Below are positions 40,032-53,238 of a stretch of 64,000 nt of DNA, one piece after another. The stretch comes from Ascoidea rubescens DSM 1968 (Eukaryota; Ascomycota; Saccharomycetes; Ascoideales; Ascoideaceae). The notes under the pieces are model-generated. The model saw nothing but the letters and a program-made list of their open reading frames with translations, was not told where the DNA came from and ran no database searches. The translations under genes and the position numbers were made by a program. The stretch is taken from contig NW_017962922.1 in assembly GCF_001661345.1 (NCBI RefSeq), positions 124,001 through 188,000 of the forward strand. The letters run 5' to 3'. Each line of letters begins with the position of its first letter. The stretch's first letter is position 1.

Positions 40032-41255
40032 ATTAGTTAGTGTAATTATTAAATTCTATTTCAATCTTTACTATAATTTTTATTGTTTTGCTTTTTAATA
40101 AAGTAATTTCATTTAACTAATATTGTATTAAATTTATATTTTTTCAAAAAAAATTGTAGTTGAAATCAAACTATATTCCAAATTTTAGTTTTTATGATTA
40201 TTCTTTTTTTTTTCGATTGTTCCCCAATTATACTTCTAAAAGTAATTTCAAAAGAAATCCAAGATTATTCTTTTTCGTTTTTGCTCAATCGTTATCTTTG
40301 TTTTAAAACCTTCATTATTACTCAATTAGAATGGATTTTCTTGAGGTGATATTTTTTGATTTTAAAACCGGTTTTTAATAATATCAGCCCAAGCTACTTA
40401 AAAGAATTGTCTTAAAAACGTATAAAAACTAATTTATTTCAAACACATTTCCATTGGCAAACAAATTGTTTGGAAATGGGCATTTTGAACTGCCGATAAT
40501 GATCATCTTCTTATCTCAACATCTGAACAACTTTGGCTTAATCACTAAAAGTATGCATTCATCACAGAAAAATTACATGCATCTCCATGTAAATAGTTTA
40601 TCCAGTATTATTTTGAACTTAGGAGAAACATTTTCAAAAACACTTTTCAATAAATTACATTTGGAAATGTCTAACTGCAATTTATTAGATTTCTGTTTTA
40701 ATTTCAAGTATACCTTTTATTTTATTGCATTTTTGAGCCCTTAAATTTTTGATAGAACGGTTTTCTTCGTTATCCATTCCCTTTAACAAATTCCGTATGA
40801 GTTCATCTTACTGAATGGAATAGCCCAATAAACTAGATTTTTTAAGATTTTTAAACTGCCTTTTTAAAACTTTCGGTTTTTTATTCTATTTGAAAATGGT
40901 TGTGCTATTATCGGCCAACTCAACAAAATTGCAAATTATATTATCACTAATATTATATAACAAACCACATTACTGGTTTTATCTTTCAAATGCATGTTAA
41001 TGCGTTCAAATGCAAAATGATAAATAACAAACTTTGACGTTTTTTCGAAGAAAAGATTCAAAAAAATTTAGAAAGCATTTATCTTTTTTTAAAAATGTCA
41101 TAATCTTGAAAAAACTAGCAAAAAAAATATTTATTAACCTTTGTAGGCTCAAATTTCTAAAATATGTATCTCTAATAAAAATTTTAAAAAAATATGCAAA
41201 AATAAAGTCTAAGAAAAAAAAAAAAATATTATGAATATTTAAGTAAATTAAATGA
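40032..41255. other. 1.2-kb convergent spacer, no gene recognised
   Basis: Lies between the 3' ends of RPS18 and the CDC48-like gene. It is unusually long for a convergent spacer in this window. A 96-codon open frame at 40454-40744 starts at TTG and has no recognisable similarity. The last 250 bases before 41255 are A-rich on the + strand. Confidence 0.4.
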
Positions 41256-43742
<2,487 letters not shown>

Positions 43743-44061
43743 TTTTGAAGAGCAATCTTTGATTGAAGAGGATAGTTATGAAAAATAATTCAGTTAAATA
43801 TAAACATGACATGATGATAGATGATAATAGATAATGAAAGCAAAATGTGAAGCAAAATGTGAATTAGATCAAATCAGGAAATATTCCGAAATCATGTTAA
43901 TCTCGAATACTAGCCAGTAGAATTATGACAAAAGTAGAATCGATGAAATAGACTTTCCATCTTTTGACCTTGTTTTGAGAAAAGCATTGGTATTATTGTT
44001 GAAAGCTGAAACAATGCTGTAAAGAGACCCCCTCAGCGAGCGATTTAGATGAATCCAAAGT

Positions 44062-44236
44062 CACGTGAAGACATATTTATTTTCTGATTGGGAATTGGCT
44101 TCCGATTCTCCGAATACGTTGGTTCGGACGGCGGGTCGTTAGCTTCGCCTACGTAGTAACGGTGGCTCCGCGGGTGTTAAACGACCGAACCGTTAAGAAT
44201 AAAATGGTTCTCCGCTATTGCCAGTTTGCACACGTG
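44062..44236. promoter_or_regulatory. Two CACGTG sites flanking an inverted GGTTCGG(A/T)CG pair
   Basis: CACGTG at 44062-44067 and 44231-44236. Between them GGTTCGGACG (44121-44130) and its near-perfect inverse CGACCGAACC (44182-44191). The cluster lies 320-500 bases upstream of the CDC48-like start and resembles Cbf1-type and zinc-cluster binding sites. Function is inferred only. Confidence 0.4.
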
Positions 44237-46162
44237 AGCGAGTGTCACATTGTGACCCTACAAAATCGGAACACGCCCGGCTTGCACTTTTCTTAAATGG
44301 GTCATCACGCCAGAAAAAAGGTGCATATCGAAGATTGGGTCCGGCAGTGGGTCACATGGCCGCCAGCTGGGAATTTGGGAGTTACAAGAAATGGAGGAAA
44401 ACAACAAGAAAAATGAAGAAAAGAAAGATGCACAAGAGACGATAAGACAAATATCGACACTTGGTTACAGTAGATTAAATGGCAATGGCACAGGTGTGAG
44501 AGGAGAAATAACATAACAGCAAAATGATAGTTTTTTCCGAAGTATATATATCAATATTAACGTTTGCTCCGAGTTAGACTGGAAAAGAACAGATTAGGAC
44601 TTTGAGAGTGAATAAATCCAACTAGATTTTGTTCTAAAAAAAGACGAAAAAAACCCAGAAAATCTCATTTGGTACTATTGATCTTCCTATTTTTACCATT
44701 CTAACATGATTTTTCTGTTTAAGATTCAAATACAAAATAGAAATATTTTAAGCAGAGCTATTCTGCTGTATTTCTATATACCGCTGCTGTTGTATAGATT
44801 TTCATTAGCTATGATGTGGATTGATGATTTTAGAATTTGAGTCAATTTTCTAAAATTGATTAATTGTCAGATGAGAGAGATTTGTCATTAGGAAGCGAGA
44901 GAAAAGGAAAAACATTACATTAAACTTTCCCCAGTTTTTCCATGAAAAGTTTGAGTTAAATTAGATTGCAAGAAAAAAAGAGATTTTGAAAAGTTTGATA
45001 CTAATTTTGTAAATGCAGTCTCTAAGTAATGGTGAGCCTGCCTTAGATAGAAGACGATACAGAATACAGTATATCTAGCGGGAAAGCTTAAACGGATAAG
45101 ATTTTGGAGGTATTGAGAATAATTGAATAGTTGTGATAATTGGGATTGTAGTAATTTTGAAAATTGTAGATAGCTTTTGTTTTGACTAAACAAATAGAAT
45201 TTGGAGTTAGAGTTTGAAATACCAAAAGATAGATGAAATTCCTTCCATTTTCGGACGGATGTTCATGAACCGTTTAGAGAAAAATTTACCCTGATAAATT
45301 ATTTGCCTAAGAGTTCAATTATTAAGATAAATTCTCCTATTATATATAATAATACTCAAATTCAACGAAGATCAATATGTAAAAAGCACAACTATTTTTT
45401 AAGGAATTTTAACAATAGCAGAATTTAAAAGTTGATTGCGCCTCTTGTATTGATGTTGATAAATTTTAAATATTAATATTTTATTATATAAGTTTATTGA
45501 TTGTGAATTATTATTTATGAATTATTGTTTTATGAGATTATAACTTTGAAAATATTATTTAAATTTATTTGGTTGTTTGTGTGTTGGAAAATCAGTATGA
45601 ATTGTATGCTATCGATGCAATATCCTGCAGCGCCGTTGTAACGACAACTGTCTAGTGAGTACAATTGTTTTATTTAATTGAATAAATTTACTAAATTATT
45701 TTTTGAATTATCTAAAGTGCTTTGTTCTCTATTTTTTGTTCTTTGGTTATCTAGTCTAGCAAGAGATAATAAGTAATCGTTGAGTAATATTCTTTGAAAT
45801 TCCGAGCCATGTATAAAGGAGAATGATTTGCTATTACTTTTTGTTAATTTTTTTTTATTTTTTCTTTCTTTTTTTATTTTTTTTTATTTTTATGAGTACG
45901 CTGTTTATGATTACAATTTGTTAATTGTGATGAATAAATAGTTGTTGATTATTGAATATCCTAATTGAGATAATTGAGAATTCCAGGGACAAATTTAAGA
46001 TGTAATTTAGTGAAATTTTAAAGTAGGGCTAATATTTTTATTTTTATTTTTATTTTTATTTCATTATTTTGATTATTTTGATTATTTTGTATATTATTTT
46101 CTAAATCAGTTTGAAGTTGATAGATTTGTTGCAGTATACTGTTGGATTGTATTATATTTAGT

Positions 46163-46216
46163 GATTTTGATTCTGATTTTGATTTTGATTTTGATTTTGG
46201 CTTTGATTTTGATTTC
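46163..46216. repeat. (GATTTT)n hexamer microsatellite
   Basis: About nine slightly imperfect GATTTT units in a gene-free region; it generates a spurious Lys/Ser/Gln-Asn open frame on the minus strand. Confidence 0.85.
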
Positions 46217-47980
46217 CAATTAGTGAAAAAAACCACATGATAAAACAGAGATTTACATTCCAAAAGCCATTTAATAAAAAGCCAAAAAATTGGAAAACAT
46301 GATAATTTTTCAAAATGGGACTTTTTGGGCCCAGTATTGGTACAAAAGGCATATAAAAGAGAAAAGACAGTAACAGTATAAAGTGCGCTGGATAAAAATG
46401 CAGCTTATTCTGGATCCTGAAAGTTAAGGTTCGGCACAACACAGGAAGCCGAGAGCAGGTGATACAATAAGATTAACTTTCGTGAGATAATTGACTATGG
46501 CGATGTGTGTACAGAATGCACAGTGTCATAACAAAAGAAACGATGATTGTTGGAAGGAACCTATCAGCAAAGAATATAAAGAAATTAAATAAACGCAATG
46601 GAAGATAGTAAGCACGAATAAGGAAGAGACACTAAGAGAATAATTGGAAAGTCGTTGGAAAATAATGCGAGAGAGCAGCAAGAGTAGAGAAGGAATCATG
46701 GATAAAATAATAAAATAATAGCAAACATAAACTGGGAAACATTTTAAAGCAGGATGGAAATAGAGTTTGAAAAAGAAAATTGTGAAATCTCTAAAAAAGA
46801 AGGCCAACCTGAAAAATTCTCCAAATTGTTAAGAATTTGCAAAATAGCCAGAAAAAGATTCAGATACCTGATGAAATTCCAATCAAAATAGAAAAAAGAA
46901 AAAAAAAAGAAAGAAATTAGGAGAAATCGTTGAGCAGTGAAAACGATATTCAAAGAGCGAGGAAACAAAGTGAATTAGTGACCCAGTAGTGGAAAGAGAA
47001 GTTGTATCGCATGCGAAGAGTGAAGCAGCGTAGCAATGTTATAACCAAGCAGTTTAAGATGTGGAAACTAGAAACAATACAGCATGCACATTCTCAAGAT
47101 GGTTCGAGTGATACAATCTGCAATCACCATCTTTGTAGCAATACTGGATCAGAGAAAACCAGCGCAGCGAATCAGATTGAAAAAGGAATAAAATAGAAAG
47201 ACAACAAGTAAACAATCATTCTGCTAACGGTAGACGATTCGTAATGTTTGCAAATCAGATTACTACAGAAGGCAAACTGCTGAGAGCGATTCCCTGGCTA
47301 TGCACCATTCAGCCCAAATGCCATCCACTATAATTGGGATTGCACCCTCTAACGGTTTACTCAGAGCCAGTTGTGTGCTCATAAGCATGTGGATAGCTGA
47401 TCACATACTGGATGTTTCTTTTTGGCCCAGAGCTGAGGCAGAGAAACGATTTGCACGGAAGGGCAGCTGGGGGGTATTGCGATGTCGCGTCTTTGGCGCT
47501 GCTTCCGCTGCTTCTGCCACCTTTGCTACTTTTGCTTCTGCTGTTGCTTCCACAAAGAATAGGCTATACTTTCACTTGTTGGGTCAGTCTCAGTCCGTGG
47601 AGCACCGGGAAAATGAAAAGCAGCCCGATAAGAAGGGTGCCGACGTTAAACCCTAAAGTTGAGAACAGTTGAGATGGGCCAACAAGAGCGAGCGTGACTG
47701 CTGCTGTCTGCACTCACACGCAGTGCACGCCGATCCAATCGGCTTGGTTTTTTAGGTTGTGCGTCTGTAAGCCTGCATGCGCACCTAGACGCATTTGTAG
47801 GGTTACTCAGAAATTGACCAAGCGAAATTAGAAAAATTGGAATTAGATCTGGATTTGGCTTTGAATTTTCTTTTTCTTCTGTCTGCAGCTTTCTTTACTT
47901 CTTATTCTTATTTTTGATTTTATTTCTGTCTGTTTTTTGTTTTCTTCTGTACCTGATAATTATTCTGCTTTGATATCATG

Positions 47981-49566
47981 GGTTGAACCATTTTTCAATT
48001 TGCATTTAGTTTACATTCACCTTGGATCTTGTCTAATTATCTCTTAACATCTCTCAGTAACGCAGCGAATATCAGGACGAGTAACACCCATCACAGTTTT
48101 ATCTCACCTTACTCTTATCCCACTACATCTCATTATATTCGCTATATTCGCTATATTCGCTATATTCGTTGTATCTCCCAACACTCCTCCAACTTCCATC
48201 TTCCATCCTTCATCTTCCATCATTCATCCTCCATCCTCCTACTATATCTCTTTCTATCTTGCTTCTCTTTCTGTCTTGTAGCCTTGTTCATTCTCCATCT
48301 TTTCCTTAAGGAAACAGGGGTTTCTTGCAGCTTTTCTGATTAAAAAATCTTTTCGCTTTTTACTCACTAATCCTCATTCTTCAACTTACCACTGTTCATT
48401 ATCTCAAAACCGTTGTTTCAACTTTAGTGCTTTCATTAACAATAGCTGTATCCTATTTCTAACATTAAGTCCAACAGGAATACTAAAAAATATTAAGGGT
48501 ATTAAAGATACTACAGGTATTCAAATTATTCAAAATACTAAACATTACATTTACCACAAACATTAAAAAATATTTATTACTTTATCTACCAAATAAAACG
48601 ATTTCCACACATAACAGAACTTGGGTTCTCATATCTTTCAAATACAATCTACCAACTCTTCTTACCTCTAATTATTCACACTTTTAACCCTAATTGCCTA
48701 TTTATCCCAATTTGTTTATCATATTCAAAAAACAATAACATCTCTAGTGATTCTTTCCATAAAGTTTCCCTAATAGAAAAAAAAAGAATAAATTAACAAT
48801 TAAAAATTAAAAATTAACAATTAACAATTAAAAATTAACAATTAAAAATTAACGATTGAAAATAAAAATAAAAATATTAAAAACTTACATCTCAATATTT
48901 CATCAATCATCTCATAGCTTTTTAAATCATTTAAGGTTATTCAAATTTATTACAAATAAAAAGTTACAAATTGATTCGTAATTCCTGAAATTTTTAATAT
49001 TAAACTAAGTTATCCTCCTCTATATGTTAATTTTTACTTTAATTAAATTTTAAAAATAGCAGAACCTCTGGAAAATCCTCTTATTTAACTTTTAATTTCT
49101 TCAATTGGTTTTCAAATTTTACATCAAAGAAAAAAAAATTTAAACTTTTCAATAAAGAGAAGAAGAATTTAAAAGAAAAAGAAAAACAATCAACAATTAA
49201 TCAAAAATTATTCAGAAATTATTATTAATATCACTATCAATTTAAGTTTTAATTATTTATAGGCAGCATATTTAGCTAACCCATACTTTGATTCATATCA
49301 TTATCTCATTCTTATTATTCTTATTCTTATTCTTATATCTATCACTCCATTTCTCTGTTTTTCTATTTGTTACTTTGTTATCTGTTAATTCATTTATATC
49401 CTTCCTCTTTTTTTATCTTTACCTGTTAATTTCCAATTTCTCCTGATTTATTTCCTCCCTTCCTTACCTACTTGCCTATTTTTTACTCCTCGAATATTTA
49501 TTAAAACTTCACTTTCACTCTTATTCTTCTTTCTTTTTGTATTATATTTCCTTTCTTTTCCAAATC
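47981..49566 (+). promoter_or_regulatory. Probable long 5' leader of the HSF-type factor gene
   Basis: In 1586 bases before the ATG at 49567 I find only one ATG on the + strand (49024, a nine-codon frame ending in TAA), whereas the opposite strand has dozens. The + strand is rich in C, T and A and poor in G. This is what selection against upstream starts in a long transcribed leader would give. A 9-bp repeat (TATATTCGC, four units) occurs at 48134-48169, an AACCCTAA at 48686-48693, and AATTAACA/AATTAAAA units at 48790-48865. Confidence 0.6.
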
Positions 49567-52500
49567 ATGTCCAACAATAATATAATATCTAATAATCTTG
49601 ATAATAATAATAATAACAGTAATAACAACAATAACAATAATAATAACAGAAATCAAACTAAAACTGGTGAAAAGAAAAAAAGTGCCTTTATTTATAAATT
49701 GCACTCAATGTTGGCTGACCCACAGCTAAATCATCTCTTATGGTGGACAAGAAATGTCGAAGATGGAACCTTCGCTCTATGCCCCTCTTCTGAATTTGCT
49801 GATGCCTTAACCAGTTATTTCAATCACAAAAATGTGGCAAGCTTTGTCAGACAATTGCATATGTATGGCTTCCACAAAGTTTGTGAAAGAACTTCAAATA
49901 ACCTAAATTCAAAAAAGAAATCTCTCTCGATCACTTCGGCTAATAACAATAACGAAGACAATGATCCTTCTTCCACAAATCACTCAAACATCGCAAGCAA
50001 TCATAAAAATAGCAATAACCAAATATGGGAATTTCGACATTCAAGTGGAAAATTTAGAAAAGATGATGTTGAAAGTTTGTCTCAAATAAAAAGAAAACAA
50101 CCCCCTGGCTCAAAAAATTCAAGAGCAAGAAGTAATACTGATCTGATAATTTTATCTGCTTCTTCCATTCAACAAAATACAAATAACCCTTTATTGATCC
50201 AGCCAAACCTCCAAAATCAACAATTGTACTATCAATCTCAACCCACATTACAGCAACAACAACAGCAACAACTATACTACCAACAAAGTCAACCTTTGGT
50301 TCAATCAAATATCATACCTAACCACTCTCATATATACCAACCACAGTCTCAACATCAACCCCAACACATCCCACAACCTCCTGTGCATCCTCAACAACTA
50401 CCTCCTCCATTACCACCACCATCTCAAAGCCAAATTCCCTTCAATTACAATGATCTGTTACCTCCACCTCCACTTCATCTTCAATCGTCAACTTATCAAC
50501 CACAAGAAAAAATGATACCGAAAAGTCAGTCCTTATCTTCAAAACCACCTGTATTTTCTCAACAACCTCAATATCCAATCCAGTACCAACAATTTCAGCA
50601 GCAGCAGCAGCCACCACTGCTACTACCACTACCACCACTACCGCAGCAGCAACAACAACAATTACATTACAGACAACCGCTAGAACAGCAGCAATCTCAA
50701 ATATTAACACCTCAACACCAAAGCCAGCCTGAATATTTTAAATCACACCAACCACCAGAATTTCAGTCCCCGGCTCCAGCTCACCAAGTGAATTCTGTTC
50801 AATCACAAAATCAACAAGAATCTGATCCATACCAGTACTATTCTCAAAACAAATCTTTTCAACTGCAAGATCATCAATACAATCAAAGAAATAGTCCAAG
50901 CAATCAACTTCGAGAGCAAACTTACTACTCGTCTTTTCCTCCTCCACCACCACTGGCAACCAATCAGCCTATTGTTGATACTTTTCATAAAGTACGTTCA
51001 TTATCGGATGAAATACACCATGAACAAAGCTTTTTAGCATCAGATATAAGCAAATTTAAAAATGAAGTTCGACATACTTCAACTGATCTTGTGAAATTTG
51101 CAAATTCTTTGCCTAATATTGAGCCTGTCGTTCATAAATCTCAAAATGATACTTTTAATGAGATAAATAGTTTAAAACAAAATTTCAATTCAAGAGCAAG
51201 CTCATTAGGTTCAAAGCTACCATATGATTCACACTACAGCTCTTCCAAAGTTCTTTTCTCACAGAACCGAGCTCAGAGCTATCCATATCAACACTCAACA
51301 ACATTAAATGACAATAAAAACGATGGAGCAAAAATTGAAAAACCTTTACTTGAAATTAACGTGCAAGTTCCTCAAAGTAATGAACTTCAAGAAAACGATG
51401 CCTTTAAATCAAGCTCAGGCGATGAACCACCTCCTCAACCAATAAGAAGAGCCAGAACTCCTACACCTTCTCCTTTGTTTTTTTCTAAACCTCATTTCAG
51501 AACAGCAAAAGCTACAAGCAAAGAAAAATCACCTACTTTCAGCGAAACTTCTTTAACTCGAACGAGGTTTCCTTCTATTTTAGATCCTTTAGCCCCAGCT
51601 CCACAAAATCGAGATCTACTTTCAATTCCTCAGAATACTTATCATTCAAATTTATCTTCTTCAAGCAATCTAAGTCTATCCCCCCCTGTTACTTCAACCA
51701 GTTCACCTAGAGTATCACCTCCCAAACCTTTTCTTTCGCATAGAAATTTTTCCAGCTCTAATGAAAGTCTTAATACTTTGAAACCACATTCATCTGTGTC
51801 GTCTCCTTATTCATCTAGAGCATATCAATCAAGAGATTTTCGTGTTCCAACTTCAGATTCTCACTTTTTGAGGACCTCAAATAGCCTACCACAAATTAAA
51901 CCCGATAATACATTATCATTTAATTCTAAACCTGATTATCTAAACTACAATAAAAAAACTTTAATGCAACTGAAATCTGATTCTACGCTCAGTCATGAAA
52001 AAAATCCTGCTAGTATTATTAATATTCTCAATACCGATAAAGATGAAGGTTTTGGGAATCTTAAAAAAAGAAAATCTTCTGAAGATATAAATGCCAAAGA
52101 GCCTGAAAAAGTTTCATACAATAATCCCATGCCTACTGCTTACGATACTAGACAGAAGTTGAGTGAAAGCAACATCAACAAAGTTATATCACTTCCTCCT
52201 TACAATCTGCCTTCGCAACAAACTCAATATGGGAGAAAAGTTACTTTGCCTTCTATCAATGAACTAAATCATTCACTAACAAACGATACAGAGGGACAGG
52301 TCAGAAGCTCTTTGATAGAAATACATAAGAAAAATGATGGAAAAATATCTTCCTTAGTGTCAAATTTTACATCTAACTCTATATTTTCAAATAATTCATC
52401 AATCAGCTCTGTTGGATCATCAATTGGTAGTTTCAGTATGTTTACAGGACAAGATCATAACAAAATACCATTTTCTAACCAGGGAGGCTCACTTACTCGA

Positions 52501-52671
52501 TTACCACCAGTTACAAACTTGATTTTTCAATCAAATCATAACGAGCAACCTGAGAAATACGACAAAGATGCTAATGCTGAAAGTGCTAGAAAAGTCCCAA
52601 TTTCCTCGATTATTGACTCGAATTCAGAGCAAACTCATGAACAAGACAAAAGAAGAAAAATTAATGAATGA
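49567..52671 (+). CDS. HSF-domain transcription factor of the SFL1/SFL2/MGA1 group
   Basis: 1034 aa from the ATG; the frame extends 10 codons upstream only from a TTG. An Asn run opens the protein. The HSF-type DNA-binding domain is split: residues 40-106 (FIYKLHSMLADPQLNHLLWW...ASFVRQLHMYGFHKV) and 153-176 (IWEFRHSSGKFRKDDVESLSQIKR), with a 46-residue Ser/Asn insert in the wing as in Sfl1/Mga1 rather than Hsf1. Long Gln/Pro-rich low-complexity stretches follow (about 215-460), then Ser-rich regions with SP/TP motifs typical of kinase targets. No HSF trimerisation repeat is evident. Relatives control flocculation, filamentation and stress genes in yeasts. Which paralogue it is cannot be settled here. 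Confidence 0.88.
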   Translation: MSNNNIISNNLDNNNNNSNNNNNNNNNRNQTKTGEKKKSAFIYKLHSMLADPQLNHLLWWTRNVEDGTFALCPSSEFADALTSYFNHKNVASFVRQLHMYGFHKVCERTSNNLNSKKKSLSITSANNNNEDNDPSSTNHSNIASNHKNSNNQIWEFRHSSGKFRKDDVESLSQIKRKQPPGSKNSRARSNTDLIILSASSIQQNTNNPLLIQPNLQNQQLYYQSQPTLQQQQQQQLYYQQSQPLVQSNIIPNHSHIYQPQSQHQPQHIPQPPVHPQQLPPPLPPPSQSQIPFNYNDLLPPPPLHLQSSTYQPQEKMIPKSQSLSSKPPVFSQQPQYPIQYQQFQQQQQPPLLLPLPPLPQQQQQQLHYRQPLEQQQSQILTPQHQSQPEYFKSHQPPEFQSPAPAHQVNSVQSQNQQESDPYQYYSQNKSFQLQDHQYNQRNSPSNQLREQTYYSSFPPPPPLATNQPIVDTFHKVRSLSDEIHHEQSFLASDISKFKNEVRHTSTDLVKFANSLPNIEPVVHKSQNDTFNEINSLKQNFNSRASSLGSKLPYDSHYSSSKVLFSQNRAQSYPYQHSTTLNDNKNDGAKIEKPLLEINVQVPQSNELQENDAFKSSSGDEPPPQPIRRARTPTPSPLFFSKPHFRTAKATSKEKSPTFSETSLTRTRFPSILDPLAPAPQNRDLLSIPQNTYHSNLSSSSNLSLSPPVTSTSSPRVSPPKPFLSHRNFSSSNESLNTLKPHSSVSSPYSSRAYQSRDFRVPTSDSHFLRTSNSLPQIKPDNTLSFNSKPDYLNYNKKTLMQLKSDSTLSHEKNPASIINILNTDKDEGFGNLKKRKSSEDINAKEPEKVSYNNPMPTAYDTRQKLSESNINKVISLPPYNLPSQQTQYGRKVTLPSINELNHSLTNDTEGQVRSSLIEIHKKNDGKISSLVSNFTSNSIFSNNSSISSVGSSIGSFSMFTGQDHNKIPFSNQGGSLTRLPPVTNLIFQSNHNEQPEKYDKDANAESARKVPISSIIDSNSEQTHEQDKRRKINE

Positions 52672-53238
52672 TTTATTTTGCTGTATTATTAAACTTTATT
52701 TGCAATGAACAAACGTTTTTTTCTTTCTATTACGCTCTCTTTTGATTTTTATTTTATCAAGTTTTGATCAGAATTCTCTGACACTTTTTGCTTTTTTGAT
52801 TGGTATTGTTTTTTCGAACATTTCATTGTAATTTTCTTTTTATTTTGATCTGATTTTTATAACACTTTGTGAAAATACTGTGAAAATAGTTTTCTTTATT
52901 GGTAATCAATTCTTTCTTAAGTTTTAGTATGTTAATTTCGATTTTTTCTTTCTTTAAGGTATCATAATGCTTTTTCTTACTATATAAATATTAATTATAA
53001 TTTTTTCTTTTTTGAAAAATTGAAAGACTTAAAAGTAAATTCGTTAATTCTCGACTATTTAGTTTAATTTGATCATCTACATCAATCAACATAATAGAAG
53101 AGAAGGTATAATATAATATAATATAATATGATAAAAGATGGTATAGTATATATAATATAATGTAAAATAATATAATGTAAACTAATATAGTATAAGAAAA
53201 AAGCAGCTAAATGTAAACTAAAAGTGACAAAGACCTTT
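52672..53238. other. Convergent 3' spacer with an ATAATAT tract
   Basis: AT-rich region between the HSF factor and the aminopeptidase. TATAATA-type simple repeat lies at about 53108-53185. No gene is seen. Confidence 0.5.

Larger units (their letters stand above)
43743..47980. other. Gene-poor region, first part (4.2 kb)
   Basis: No recognisable protein or RNA gene. GC-rich islands lie at 44040-44390 and 47250-47830; the rest is AT-rich. The first island is the likely promoter of the CDC48-like gene and has two CACGTG sites (44062-44067, 44231-44236). The second has AACCCTAA-type motifs at 47649-47656 and 47798-47805. Simple repeats include (TTTTTA)n at about 46033-46061 and (GATTTT)n at about 46163-46216. 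Open frames up to 118 codons (47300-47656) are low in plausibility. Confidence 0.45.

Noticed and set aside
40454-40744. 96-codon open frame between RPS18 and the CDC48-like gene
   Set aside because: TTG start, hydrophobic AT-driven composition and no similarity.
44351-44545. Point-centromere-like pair: GTCACATG (CDEI-like) at 44351 and TTTCCGAAG (CDEIII-like core) at 44534
   Set aside because: The intervening 180 bases are neither 80-90 bp long nor over 85% AT, and the CDEIII flank matches its consensus only partly. The organism may not use point centromeres at all.
47300-47656. 118-codon open frame in the gene-poor region
   Set aside because: Composition follows the local GC island, a second frame is open over the same stretch, and no motif or family is recognisable.
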